Part shown: positions 18,165-27,561 of the stretch, piece by piece
Numbering within the stretch: position 1 is the stretch's first letter
Layout: each line of letters opens with the position of its first letter
From: Alphaproteobacteria bacterium
GTDB lineage: Bacteria; Pseudomonadota; Alphaproteobacteria; Rhizobiales; JAKIUO01
Direction of reading: 5' to 3'
Assembly: GCA_024280475.1 (NCBI GenBank)
Contig: JAJRQA010000161.1
Span: forward strand, 1-38,320
DNA: 38,320 nt
Notes under the pieces: generated by a model
Seen by the model: only the letters and a program-made list of their open reading frames with translations
What the model was told of the DNA's origin: nothing
Database searches by the model: none
Translations under genes and position numbers: made by a program

Positions 18165-20105
18165 ATGAACAAACAAACCCTCAAATTTGGTAACTGGCCA
18201 TCAAAGGTTAGTGCCAAATTTGTGGCAGGCAAGAGCCTGCGTTTCCAGAGCGTACAAGCGCTTAATGATCAGCTCTTCTGGAGCGAAGTGCGCCCGTCCG
18301 AACAAGGGCGAACTGCTCTGGTCCGCACATCCATTGATGCATCAATAGCTTCCCATACTATCGTCGATTTGCTCCCGCCCCCCTTTTCCGCTCGTTCAAA
18401 AGTTCATGAATATGGCGGTGGCGCGTTTCTGGCGACCCCAAAGCTGATCTTCTTCGTCAACGCAGATGATCAACAGATCTGGTCGATAGAGCATAAAACG
18501 CACGCCAAACCCTCCCCCGTCCCACAACAGATCACAGATGCGCCGCAATGGCGATTTGCTGATTTGTGCCACGATCCCCAACGCAATCGATTGATCTGTG
18601 TGGGAGAGCAAAAAACGGTAGACGGGCGCCATCCCGAAAATTGTCTGGTGAGTATCTCCCTTACCAATAACGATGATCTGCAGGTCATTCCACTGGTACA
18701 AGGAGATGATTTCTATGCCTTCCCGCGTCTGTCACCGGACGCCCAACAACTGGCCTTTGTGAGCTGGAATCTTCCGTCGATGCCCTGGGAAAGCGCCCAA
18801 CTGCAAATCGCCGATCTTGAACCACAAGGATCTGTGCTCAATATCGCCTGCCCCAATAGCGCTCAGAGCGGGGCTTCCTTCCAGCCAGAATGGGATCAGC
18901 ACGGAGACCTTTGGTTTATCAATGACGATAGTGGCTTTGGTCAGCTCTATCGATTGCGCGGCGGAGATCTCAGCTCATTTCCCCAGGCAGGGGCTGAAAT
19001 GGGCGATCCCTTGTGGGTATTTGGCATGAAAACTTATGGCTTTTTGCAAGATGGCCGGGTGGCCGTCCTTTGCCGTAGTAAAGGGGAAGCATGGGTCACC
19101 TTGATCGATCCCGCAGATAAAAACGATACTCAATGCCTGCATGATGAACGCTCCAGCTTATGTGGGCTTGAACAGCTGGTGACGGCAAGGAGCCATGTCG
19201 CTGGCATCCTTTCTACGATCGATCAACCAAATGCCATTGCCTCGATTTCGGTGCCAAGCGGTAAAACGACAGTCCTTAAACCAAGCATCGCTCTTGCGTT
19301 GGCACCGGGAGAAATCTCTATTGCCAAAGCTCTGGCATTTGAAAATGAGCTTGGACAAACTGTTTACGGGAATTATTACCCTCCCACCAATCAGGATTTT
19401 GAGGCCCCCGCAGGGGAGCTTCCGCCTGTCATATTGACCGCTCATGGAGGGCCGACCGCCTATTCACACGCGGGCCTCACCCCCAAAGTTCAATATTGGA
19501 CGTCGCGCGGCTTTGGCTATTTCGATGTCAATTATGGCGGCTCATGGGGCTTTGGCAAAGCTTATCGGCAACGCCTTGACGAGCAATGGGGGATACGTGA
19601 TGTGGGAGATATGGTTTCAGCGGCAACCTATCTTGTTGATGCACGCCTCGCCGACCCCAACCGCTTGCTGATTTCGGGGTCCAGTGCCGGGGGCTATACG
19701 GTTTTGATGGCGCTGGCCAAATCTGATCTGTTTGCTGCTGGAGCCTCCTATTATGGCATCTCGGATCTGGCTCGTTTATGTGACAGCACACACAAGTTCG
19801 AAGCAGGCTATATCGTAAAATTACTCGGGCTTACCGCACACAACAAAAGCAAAACTTTCAAAGAACGATCACCACTTTTTTGTGCAGATCAAATAAGCGC
19901 TCCAGTGATCTTCTTTCAAGGATTACAAGACAAGGTCGTCCCCCCGGATCAAGCCGAGCTGATGGTAGCAGCCCTTGAAAAAAATGGCATTGAAACACTG
20001 TACCAAAGCTTCGAACGCGAAGGTCACGGCTTTCGTGACAAGCACGCCATTGAGACTGCCTTGACGATGGAATATGAATTTTACAAAAATATTCTAGCGC
20101 TATAG
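18165..20105 (+). CDS. S9-family prolyl-oligopeptidase-like serine peptidase
   Basis: This is a 646-residue protein with an N-terminal beta-propeller-like region (about 1-400) and a C-terminal alpha/beta-hydrolase peptidase domain (about 410-646). The catalytic triad is visible: Ser507 in SGSSAGGY, Asp589 in GLQDKVVPP and His621 in EREGHGF. The HGGPTAYSH segment upstream is the expected oxyanion region. No signal peptide is seen, so it probably acts in the cytoplasm on peptides; acylaminoacyl peptidase (S9C) activity is possible but not shown by sequence. The ATG lies 15 bp after the DUF2853 stop with no strong ribosome site. Confidence 0.9.
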   Translation: MNKQTLKFGNWPSKVSAKFVAGKSLRFQSVQALNDQLFWSEVRPSEQGRTALVRTSIDASIASHTIVDLLPPPFSARSKVHEYGGGAFLATPKLIFFVNADDQQIWSIEHKTHAKPSPVPQQITDAPQWRFADLCHDPQRNRLICVGEQKTVDGRHPENCLVSISLTNNDDLQVIPLVQGDDFYAFPRLSPDAQQLAFVSWNLPSMPWESAQLQIADLEPQGSVLNIACPNSAQSGASFQPEWDQHGDLWFINDDSGFGQLYRLRGGDLSSFPQAGAEMGDPLWVFGMKTYGFLQDGRVAVLCRSKGEAWVTLIDPADKNDTQCLHDERSSLCGLEQLVTARSHVAGILSTIDQPNAIASISVPSGKTTVLKPSIALALAPGEISIAKALAFENELGQTVYGNYYPPTNQDFEAPAGELPPVILTAHGGPTAYSHAGLTPKVQYWTSRGFGYFDVNYGGSWGFGKAYRQRLDEQWGIRDVGDMVSAATYLVDARLADPNRLLISGSSAGGYTVLMALAKSDLFAAGASYYGISDLARLCDSTHKFEAGYIVKLLGLTAHNKSKTFKERSPLFCADQISAPVIFFQGLQDKVVPPDQAELMVAALEKNGIETLYQSFEREGHGFRDKHAIETALTMEYEFYKNILAL

Positions 20106-20337
20106 ATCGTTGGCCCGTTGCTGGGGCCTTGGCGCTTCATGACTGGCGACTTTTCGGTGCAAAAGACCAGATTAATTGGCATGTTCTTGGTCGCACCAAG
20201 ACTTTACCTCTATTATTTGATCAAGTTTTACCGTTTGGTAAGAAAAACTGCAATAATGCTTCACAATGTTTAATCATGGCGATATAACAAGGGCTGCGTC
20301 AGATTGTAGCGTTACGCAACTGTGAGGGAGACTGGTT

Positions 20338-20766
20338 TTGCTGGATATTAGAGATAAGCGGTTTTTGGGCCAAGGCATGTTTGCCTGGCTTTTTTTACCT
20401 CTGGTTGCTCTGTTCAACATTTTCTTGCGTGATGGTGTGATCATTCCATTGGTCGGGCCAGAAATGGCTGTCCCAATCAGCACCGTCACCCTGCTGGTCA
20501 TGCTGTATGCCACCGCTTATTTTCTGCTCACCGGCGTTGAGCGCCCAACAAGCTGCCGCATATCACTTTTGCTCGGTGTTATCTGGGTGGGGTTTGCGAT
20601 CATCTTTCAGGCACTGTTTGTCATGTTTGCCCTTGGCAAACCTTTGAGCGAACTTTGGAAAGCACTTAGCCTGCCAGCCGTGCTTGAGGGCAATCTGTTC
20701 CTGGTCGTATTAGCGATGCTGTTCATTGCACCAGCTGTTTGCGCATCCAAACGGTTGCGCGACTAA
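20338..20766 (+). CDS. Small four-helix membrane protein, unknown function
   Basis: The 142-residue product has four hydrophobic helices at about 14-31, 46-65, 74-98 and 115-135, with short loops and charged ends. I recognise no family. The start is TTG at 20338, selected because GAGGGAG (20324-20330) lies 7 nt upstream and the first helix begins soon after. It is about 230 bp downstream of the S9 peptidase gene and about 180 bp upstream of the DUF1499 gene on the same strand, too far to insist on an operon. It is predicted to sit in the inner membrane. Confidence 0.65.
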   Translation: MLDIRDKRFLGQGMFAWLFLPLVALFNIFLRDGVIIPLVGPEMAVPISTVTLLVMLYATAYFLLTGVERPTSCRISLLLGVIWVGFAIIFQALFVMFALGKPLSELWKALSLPAVLEGNLFLVVLAMLFIAPAVCASKRLRD

Positions 20767-20944
20767 TCTTTTCGATCCAACCCGTTATTTCTAACGCATG
20801 ATCGTCAATCAACCTACATAAAGAGGAATGCTTGTGATTCAGCGCTTGCTCACGAACTCCTGAACGGCCATCTCTTGGGCACAAACTTGTGATTTTTAAC
20901 ATAAGTGCTGTTGTATTCCCCCGACAAAAGAACATAATGCGATC

Positions 20945-22078
20945 ATGAAGAGAATCACTGAACGGCAAATATCCTCCCGCTCACGATGGAGCTTAAGATT
21001 GGCGCTGTTTTCAGCCCAGCTCATTGTCATTGCCATTTTACTGCATCGCTTCACCTCCCTCACGACCCCCGTTGCCACGAATTTGATTGTCGTCTCGCTG
21101 ATGGGGGCCGCAATTGCCATTTTATTGTCCATCCTGGCATTTGCCCAAATATGGAACAAGGGCATCAAGGGAACGGGCATTGCCTTGTCGGCGCTGATTG
21201 TCAGTTTGATTATTTTCGCTGTACCAAGCTACCATTTGCCAAATCTGATCAGACTACCGGCCATCAATGATATCACCACCGACCTGCTGTCCCCGCCGCA
21301 ATTTCGCACAATTGCAGCTTTACGCGAACCAGAAGCCAACAGTCTCGACTATCCCGGCAGCTCGTTTATCGCCGCACAGGCAAGTGCCTATCCCGATATC
21401 AGCACACTGATGCTGGAGCGCTCCCATCAAGATTCATATGAACTAATTCATGGCGTCATGCGAGACCTTGGATGGGAAATCGTCAGCGAACAGCAGCCCG
21501 ATCGCAGGAACAAAACTGGCTATATCGAGGCTGTTGATCAATCAAGCCTGCTTGGCTTTCGCGACGACATTGTTGTGCGCGTTCGTGGAGATGCCAATTT
21601 TACGCGTATCGATATGCGATCAGCCTCTCGGTATGGGCGCCATGATCTGGGCACCAATGCCAATCGAATCCGCGAAACATTCGCAATAATGAAAACGCGG
21701 ATCGCCAGAGCAGAAGCCAACCGGATCGATAGTCTTGAACGCCGGCGGATCGCCAAGCTGAGCATTATTGAAAAGAAAAAGAAAGCGCGTGAACGCCTAC
21801 GCCGTAAAAAAGAACAAGAAAACAGCCTAGGCACATTTATGCTTCCCAAGGCCAACTTCAATCAAGAAGATGGCTTCTCACCCAATAATATTGATGGGGG
21901 TTTTAACCAGTCCGGTCAACCAAGGCGCAAAAGGTCTGCTATTGGCGCAAACGGTTTTGCCAATCAATCGCCAAGAGTCGCAAGGCCAGCTGCAAGGAAG
22001 CGCCGAGTTCAAAAAATTCGCCGCTCAAAACGCAAGCGCCGGAGAAAAAAATGGGTCCCTTTCAGCGGTTTTCCATAA
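20945..22078 (+). CDS. DUF1499 family membrane protein
   Basis: The 377-residue protein has three N-terminal membrane helices (about 15-105), then the DUF1499 domain (about 115-260), recognisable by the LMLERSHQDSYELIH region, the GYIEAVDQSSLLGF motif and DDIVVRVRGD...TRIDMRSASRYGRHDLG. A highly basic, charged C-terminal tail of about 110 residues ends in RRSKRKRRRKKW. DUF1499 is a widespread domain of unknown role. The last 17 bp overlap the 3' end of the convergent hydrolase gene. Nothing in the sequence indicates a specific substrate or partner. Confidence 0.85.
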   Translation: MKRITERQISSRSRWSLRLALFSAQLIVIAILLHRFTSLTTPVATNLIVVSLMGAAIAILLSILAFAQIWNKGIKGTGIALSALIVSLIIFAVPSYHLPNLIRLPAINDITTDLLSPPQFRTIAALREPEANSLDYPGSSFIAAQASAYPDISTLMLERSHQDSYELIHGVMRDLGWEIVSEQQPDRRNKTGYIEAVDQSSLLGFRDDIVVRVRGDANFTRIDMRSASRYGRHDLGTNANRIRETFAIMKTRIARAEANRIDSLERRRIAKLSIIEKKKKARERLRRKKEQENSLGTFMLPKANFNQEDGFSPNNIDGGFNQSGQPRRKRSAIGANGFANQSPRVARPAARKRRVQKIRRSKRKRRRKKWVPFSGFP

Positions 22079-23027
22079 TATCGATTGGCTTGTCGATAAA
22101 ACTGAAGCTGGCCTCGAACCCGTCTCCCTTGTCTTTTTGTATTTTGCCTTTATCAAGCAGGTGCTCAAGATGGGCAAGAATGGACAATGATGCCGCCGTT
22201 TTCAAGCCGTCATCAATTTCTTTGTAAAGCAGGGGCAAGATATCATCGACCTGCGAGCGTCCCTCTTTGACCGCTTTCAAAATGCTTTGTTCACGCCACT
22301 GACGATGTAAAACATAGGCCCGCACCAATCGCCCTGGTTTGCGGACACGCCCTCCATGTCCTGGCAAATACATCTCATCGTCACGGTTAGACAGATCAGA
22401 TAATGACGCCATGTAATCACGCATATTACCTTCTGGCGGCGCAATCACGCTCGTGCTCCAGGGCATGATATGGTCGCCAGTAAACAGCGCTTTTTCTTGC
22501 AGCAGACAATAGCACAAATGATCAGGTGCATGGCCGGGCGTATGAACAGCGCGCAAAGTCCAATTCTCCCCCTGAACATCATCGCCATTATCAAGCGGAT
22601 AGTCAGGTTTAAAACCAAGATCAGCGAAACCGGTGACAAGCTCGCTCGATTGTGGCGGTTGCCCCGCCGCATTGCGTTGATAAGCGCCTCGTGGAGCCCC
22701 GCTCATGCGAAAACCATAGGTCCGGGCTCCTGTTAGCGCCTGCAAACGTGCCAGCCCCCCGCTATGGTCCTTGTGGGTGTGGGTGAGAAAGATTCTGGTG
22801 ATGGTTTCGCCTTGTAGGGATACTAGCAAAGCATCGATATGAGCCTCATCATCGGGCCCGGGATCAATAATCGCCACTTCTCCATGACCCAACACATAAA
22901 CATTGGTACCTTTGAAGGTCAAAGGCCCCGGATTATTGGCAACAAAACGGCGCAAGAGCGGAGACAATGGTGTCGCAACGCCATATTCGAAGTCGATCTC
23001 GCGGGTAAAAGGACTATTTTCAGCCAT
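22062..23027 (-). CDS. Metallo-beta-lactamase-fold hydrolase (glyoxalase II / LACTB2-like)
   Basis: The 321-residue protein has the zinc-site motif THTHKDHSGG (His83, His85, Asp87, His88), a later metal-ligand segment VHTPGHAPDH, FTGDHIM and a PGHGG motif near residue 218, typical of MBL-fold hydrolases. The C-terminal approximately 80 residues form a helical/winged domain as in the LACTB2/hydroxyacylglutathione-hydrolase-like group. Substrate is unknown; thioester, endoribonuclease or detoxification activity are all known for relatives. There is no signal peptide. The start lies 45 bp downstream of a degenerate tRNA-Pro on the same strand, and the 3' end overlaps the DUF1499 gene by 17 bp. 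Confidence 0.9.
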   Translation of the reverse strand: MAENSPFTREIDFEYGVATPLSPLLRRFVANNPGPLTFKGTNVYVLGHGEVAIIDPGPDDEAHIDALLVSLQGETITRIFLTHTHKDHSGGLARLQALTGARTYGFRMSGAPRGAYQRNAAGQPPQSSELVTGFADLGFKPDYPLDNGDDVQGENWTLRAVHTPGHAPDHLCYCLLQEKALFTGDHIMPWSTSVIAPPEGNMRDYMASLSDLSNRDDEMYLPGHGGRVRKPGRLVRAYVLHRQWREQSILKAVKEGRSQVDDILPLLYKEIDDGLKTAASLSILAHLEHLLDKGKIQKDKGDGFEASFSFIDKPIDIMENR

Positions 23028-23071
23028 AACAAACTTTCACCAGCTCTGTTCGCTCCGTTATTCAAGGTGAT

Positions 23072-23148
23072 TGGTCGGAATGGCGGGATCTGAACCTGCA
23101 ACCGGCACACTGCGAACCCGACACGCTACCAGACTGCGCTGCACCCCG
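23072..23148 (-). pseudogene. Degenerate tRNA-Pro-like sequence
   Basis: The 77-nt stretch has tRNA-Pro layout: acceptor CGGGGTG pairing with CATTCCG (two G-U), D-arm GCGC AGTCTGGTA GCGT, a T-arm position with TTCAGAT and an encoded 3' ACCA. By alignment the anticodon is CGC rather than any proline anticodon. The anticodon stem has two mismatches (T-C, G-G) and two wobbles, the T-stem has an A-C mismatch and the T-loop has G where A58 is nearly invariant. I read it as a tRNA-Pro pseudogene or tRNA-like element. Confidence 0.6.
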
Positions 23149-23400
23149 TGTTTTGAGAGTTAAATCTAGGCCATAACCGCTTGCATTGCAAAATTTGTTT
23201 GAAATCTCCCAAGAGAACTGCGCTCCCACATCCTCCGCATATAATTCCTCCCAAATGTCCTCATACAGGTTTTTTCGGCTGCGACGCAAATAGGCATTGC
23301 AGCCTCCAAAATGTGTCGCTATGTTGCGGCATTGTGGATTGAGGCCGCTTGCTTGGGCAGAGAATCGCCGAACCTGAAAAGACCTCATCACTCCGCATAT

Positions 23401-23475
23401 TGGGGCGTAGCCAAGTGGTAAGGCAACGGGTTTTGATCCCGTCATTCGCAGGTTCGATCCCTGCCGCCCCAGCCA
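23401..23475 (+). tRNA. tRNA-Gln (anticodon UUG)
   Basis: This is a complete 75-nt cloverleaf. The acceptor TGGGGCG pairs with CGCCCCA, the D-stem is GCC/GGC, the anticodon stem is ACGGG/CCCGT with loop TTTTGAT (anticodon TTG), the T-stem is GCAGG/CCTGC with loop TTCGATC, and the 3' GCCA is encoded. All stems pair. Confidence 0.97.
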
Positions 23476-23692
23476 ATTTTATATCGCGAATCTGCATATT
23501 CGCCTCGCGCATATGACCAAAGCTCCCTATAAACCGCCATATTCGCGTATTATTTCAGTCTGCTGGGCAATAATACGCCTGCTTTGCAAGCGCTTTATTT
23601 ACTAATAGACAATATTACACATTGTTTTTGTTGAAAATCCCAAATATTTATGCCCTCTAACTTAAATCTAGCCCGTTTTTTGGGAGTTTTGC

Positions 23693-26065
23693 ATGCGTTC
23701 TTTGGGTTTTGGGATCGAAAAACTGGGGCTTTATCCCCTTCGATATCCATGGCGAATATTGGCCTTACTACTGGCTTTTACTGCCTTTTGTTTTGTTGGC
23801 CTGTTTAACCTCCAGCCTGAAGGCCGCTTGAGCGAGATTTATCGTGGAAACTCCGCAAACTACACGGACTATGAAAAAATAAACAAGCTGTTCCCGGTGA
23901 GTGAGCTTGACGTGTTGTTGCTAATCAGTGGCAAAGACCTGCTTGAGCAAAAAACGCTCGCAGAAATCCGTGCCATTCAAGAAGAGGTCGAGTTCTTCGA
24001 TGGCGTCGATAGCACGCTGTCCATGTTCTCACTGCGCGGCAAACCCTCCGCGACCGGTTCCGCGCCCCCATTATTTGCTGCCGACCTGACCGAATTCAAG
24101 AAACCGGCATATGATAGGGCGATCAAACAGATCAGGGACCATCCTGATGTTCTGGAAAACATGCTGACGAGACGCGCACCTGATGGCCAGCAAACCATCT
24201 TGATCATTGTCACGCTGCAAGACGCATCGATCAAAGAAGGCACGCTATTTGGGGTTCTCGAAAATATCAAAAAACAAGTTGCCGAGCTGACAGCCCCTGC
24301 AAACCTCACCTTCCAGCTTTCAGGTGTGCCGGTCATTCAACAAGAAATCCGCAATTCGATCAAACATGATGCCGTCGTTTTTAATATTGGCGGGTTCTTG
24401 CTCGGCACGCTGATCAGTTTCTATTTCATTCGCCGCTTCTCTCTGGTGATCATGGTCTCTATTGCCAGCATATTCGCCAATATCTGGGTGCTGGGGATCC
24501 TGGGACATTTCGGTCAGACCCTGAATGCTTTCATGACCATTGTGCCGCCGCTGATCATGGTGATTGCGGTCTCAGATGGCATGCATATGGTGCTCGCTAT
24601 TCTGGGCGATTTACAGCAGGGCAAGAGCAAACGACGAGCCATCAAGAACGCTGTGTTATCCGTTGGGCCTGCCTGTGTTCTCACCTCGTTGACGACCACC
24701 ATTGCGCTATTGTCAATGGTCATCACCGATTCTGCGGTTATCCGCACCTTTGGCATTACGGCTGCCATGGGAACATTGGCCGCCTTTGTCGCGGTTATTC
24801 TGGTTATTCCCACCTTGAGCATGTTGATGATCAAAGATGTCAAAAGCTATCGCACCGATGAGAATAATAGCTGGACCGCTTTGCAAAAAATCGAAACCCT
24901 ATCCCAATCCTTTGCCACGTGGACCCATAAATGGTGGCGCGATCTGGCCGCTGTTGGCCTGGTGGTTTGCGGCTTTTTTTCAATATTGCATTATCAGCTG
25001 GAACCAAAATACCAGTTGAGCGACGAAATACCAAATATTCCCGCTCTGACAGATGCTATGGACCTGGTCGACGACAAACTTGGTGGTGGCGGCTATATTC
25101 ACATTCTTGTCAATTTTCCCAAAGACAAGAATGCCACCTCAAAAGATGTGCTTGCTTCCATTGGCGAGGCTCATCGATTGCTGGATAACCTGCCACAGGT
25201 TAGCGACGTCAATTCTCTTGAAAAAACCAGATTGTGGTTCAGGGATAATGGCATAGATAATCCCGCTTTTTTGAAGCAATATATCGAAAAAATGCCCGAC
25301 TATTTACGCCAACGCCTCATCAATAAAGATAAAAGCGCTGCCATTGTCAGCGCAAAAATTGCTAACCTGCCCTCCCCAGAGATTGCCAAGCTCGTCAAAA
25401 GCATCAAGAAAAATCTCAAAAATATGGAAGAGGAATATCCCGGCAATAAATTTACCATTTCTGGACTGTCCACCGTCTCGGCACTGCAGAGCACCAATAT
25501 CATCTCCCAGCTCAACCAAGGGCTGCTGCTCGCAATTATTGTTGTCGTCATCCTCATAGGCATCGCTTTTCGATCCTATAAAACAGCTTTGATGAGTATT
25601 GCCCCCAACCTGTTCCCAATTGTCGCCGCTGGCGCAGTATTGCATTTCACAGGTAGCGGCCTGCAATTTGCCAGTATTCTGGGGCTGACCGTGGCGTTTG
25701 GACTGGCGGTAGATGATAGTATTCACTTTTTTAACCGCTATCGCATCGAGCGACATTTGTTGTTTGGCAACCAGAGTGATCGTGCGGGCGGGCTGCTTCC
25801 CCAAGAAATATTCGACAAAGAAGTTGAGAGTGTCAAAAACACCATCATCCACATGGGGCCAGTGCTTATTCTCACCACACTCATTTTGATTTGCGGATTG
25901 GCCGTGACCATATTGAGCAATCTGTCGGTGACGAGACTGTTTGGCGAGCTTAGCATGGCCACCCTTTCTGCCGCCTTGCTGGCCGATTTGTTCTTTTTAC
26001 CGGCCATTATTTTCGCGATGCTCTATCTTACGCAATCCTATTACGCTTTTCGTAACTCCTCCTAA
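23693..26065 (+). CDS. RND-superfamily (MMPL-like) exporter
   Basis: The 790-residue inner-membrane protein follows the RND/MMPL plan: a first helix (about 20-42), a large extracytoplasmic loop, five further helices (about 225-385), a seventh helix (about 412-430), a second large loop and a final helix bundle (about 605-785). The paired segments VVFNIGGFLLGTLISF and LLLAIIVVVILIG start the two bundles, and VSDGMHMVLA and VDDSIHFFNRY are the family's helix-4-type acidic motifs that carry protons. It resembles COG1033 'predicted exporters', often linked to lipids, hopanoids or polyketides. Ribosome site GGGAG lies 7 nt before the ATG. No membrane-fusion or outer-membrane partner is present. An aminotransferase follows 43 bp downstream. 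Confidence 0.9.
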   Translation: MRSLGFGIEKLGLYPLRYPWRILALLLAFTAFCFVGLFNLQPEGRLSEIYRGNSANYTDYEKINKLFPVSELDVLLLISGKDLLEQKTLAEIRAIQEEVEFFDGVDSTLSMFSLRGKPSATGSAPPLFAADLTEFKKPAYDRAIKQIRDHPDVLENMLTRRAPDGQQTILIIVTLQDASIKEGTLFGVLENIKKQVAELTAPANLTFQLSGVPVIQQEIRNSIKHDAVVFNIGGFLLGTLISFYFIRRFSLVIMVSIASIFANIWVLGILGHFGQTLNAFMTIVPPLIMVIAVSDGMHMVLAILGDLQQGKSKRRAIKNAVLSVGPACVLTSLTTTIALLSMVITDSAVIRTFGITAAMGTLAAFVAVILVIPTLSMLMIKDVKSYRTDENNSWTALQKIETLSQSFATWTHKWWRDLAAVGLVVCGFFSILHYQLEPKYQLSDEIPNIPALTDAMDLVDDKLGGGGYIHILVNFPKDKNATSKDVLASIGEAHRLLDNLPQVSDVNSLEKTRLWFRDNGIDNPAFLKQYIEKMPDYLRQRLINKDKSAAIVSAKIANLPSPEIAKLVKSIKKNLKNMEEEYPGNKFTISGLSTVSALQSTNIISQLNQGLLLAIIVVVILIGIAFRSYKTALMSIAPNLFPIVAAGAVLHFTGSGLQFASILGLTVAFGLAVDDSIHFFNRYRIERHLLFGNQSDRAGGLLPQEIFDKEVESVKNTIIHMGPVLILTTLILICGLAVTILSNLSVTRLFGELSMATLSAALLADLFFLPAIIFAMLYLTQSYYAFRNSS

Positions 26066-26108
26066 ACGTCAAGACACCGTAAATCCCCCTTGAACTGGAA
26101 CTAGACAG

Positions 26109-27533
26109 ATGCGCAAATCTCGAACAGCAACACAGGTTCTTGAAAGTCAGCAATCAAGCGATGCGGTGGTACTGGAGTTGGCACACGGCAATAGCGACCT
26201 CATCAAAGCATTGAAAATTTCTGGCATTGCCGGTCCTTACAAAGTGGTGGATCCTTGGCAACTGGAAGACGAAAAGGGTGAAATCCGCATCAATGCCGGG
26301 GGCTACTCAGCCGTTCCGTTTGGCGACCGTTATCCCGAACTAATTGACTTTGTAGTCCGCTATCTGCGCGATGGCAATTCCATGGGCCTACCCCAGCATT
26401 CGGCCAGCGAATGGCGCGGCGAACTGGAATATCGATTAATCAAAAAGCTCGCGCAATTTGCGCCCAGCCATGCCGACAGCCAGATATTCTTCTCAAATAG
26501 CGGCTCCGAAGCTATTGAGAGTGCCATCAAATTCACCACCAATTATCGCCCCCATGCCAACTATTTCATCAATTTTACCAAAGCCTATCACGGCAAGACA
26601 ACCGGAGCCCTCAATCTAACGCCCAATCCAGAGTATCAGCAGCAATTGCGCCGCCCGGCACTTGATGTGGTGACCCTGCCCTATGGCGACAGCGAAGCGT
26701 TCACACAAGAAGTTAAACGCCTTGGTGCGGATAATATTGCCGGTGTTATTTTTGAGCCGATCCAGGGAGAGGCCGGAGTGATAGTGCCGCCAGCAGAATT
26801 TCTCCACCATGTTGATGAAATCTGCAAACACCACGGTATCGTCACGATCGCCGACGAGATCCAGACAGGGCTTGGCCGCAGCGGCTACTGGTTCGCAAGT
26901 ATTGAGTGGGGCGGCATGGACCCAGACATCATTGCGCTGGCCAAACCGCTGGGAGGCGGATTGACCGCAACGGGGGCCACTATTGCTCGCAGAAATATAT
27001 TCAAAAAAATGCTCGGCGGGCTCAACGCCAAACACCAATCCAACACCTTTGGTGGCAATTCGCTGGCCATGGCCATCGGTCTCAAATCACTCGATATAAT
27101 CGAGGATGAAAAGCTCGTGGAGCGCGCGCAAAGATTGGGGAAAATTGGGGCCAAACGGCTCGAAGATATCGCCCAGGTAGCCCCTGGGCTGATAACCGAG
27201 ACACGGGCTTTTGGCATGTTGTTTGCGGCCCAGTTTGCGCCAGTAACTCCCACCAGAAATATTATCTATGGCCCCAAGAAGCTCAATAGTGAATTCACCG
27301 GCCTACTGGCTCTGATGATGTGGCACAAGGCAGGCGTGCTCGCCAATTTCTCACTGAATGCGCATCGCTCAATTCGCCTGACGCCAGCACTCACCATGCC
27401 CGACGAAATGTTTCACGACATGTTTGATCGTTTGGAAGCCGCTGCCGTTGAGCACAAAACCTCATGGCGCATGTTTATGAAGACACCCAGGAAGGCGGTG
27501 CTCAAGCTGGCCAATTTCGCGCTCTTAAGCTAG
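26109..27533 (+). CDS. Class III PLP-dependent aminotransferase, substrate unknown
   Basis: This 474-residue enzyme shows fold-type I class III features: the SNSGSEAIESAIK phosphate-binding loop, AYHGKTTGAL, EPIQGEAGV, the PLP-pyridine Asp in TIADEIQTGLGR, the Schiff-base Lys279 in DIIALAKPLGGG, and the SNTFGGN phosphate Thr. Relatives include putrescine, diaminobutyrate and ornithine transaminases. The N-terminus (about 45 residues) and the C-terminal MFMKTPRKAVLKLANFALLS tail are not part of the core fold. It is 43 bp downstream of the RND exporter gene, so the two are probably cotranscribed and may serve one amine- or lipid-linked pathway. It is clearly distinct from the argD product at the end of the window. 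Confidence 0.88.
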   Translation: MRKSRTATQVLESQQSSDAVVLELAHGNSDLIKALKISGIAGPYKVVDPWQLEDEKGEIRINAGGYSAVPFGDRYPELIDFVVRYLRDGNSMGLPQHSASEWRGELEYRLIKKLAQFAPSHADSQIFFSNSGSEAIESAIKFTTNYRPHANYFINFTKAYHGKTTGALNLTPNPEYQQQLRRPALDVVTLPYGDSEAFTQEVKRLGADNIAGVIFEPIQGEAGVIVPPAEFLHHVDEICKHHGIVTIADEIQTGLGRSGYWFASIEWGGMDPDIIALAKPLGGGLTATGATIARRNIFKKMLGGLNAKHQSNTFGGNSLAMAIGLKSLDIIEDEKLVERAQRLGKIGAKRLEDIAQVAPGLITETRAFGMLFAAQFAPVTPTRNIIYGPKKLNSEFTGLLALMMWHKAGVLANFSLNAHRSIRLTPALTMPDEMFHDMFDRLEAAAVEHKTSWRMFMKTPRKAVLKLANFALLS

Positions 27534-27561
27534 GACCTGTCAATAATCTGATAAGACTATC

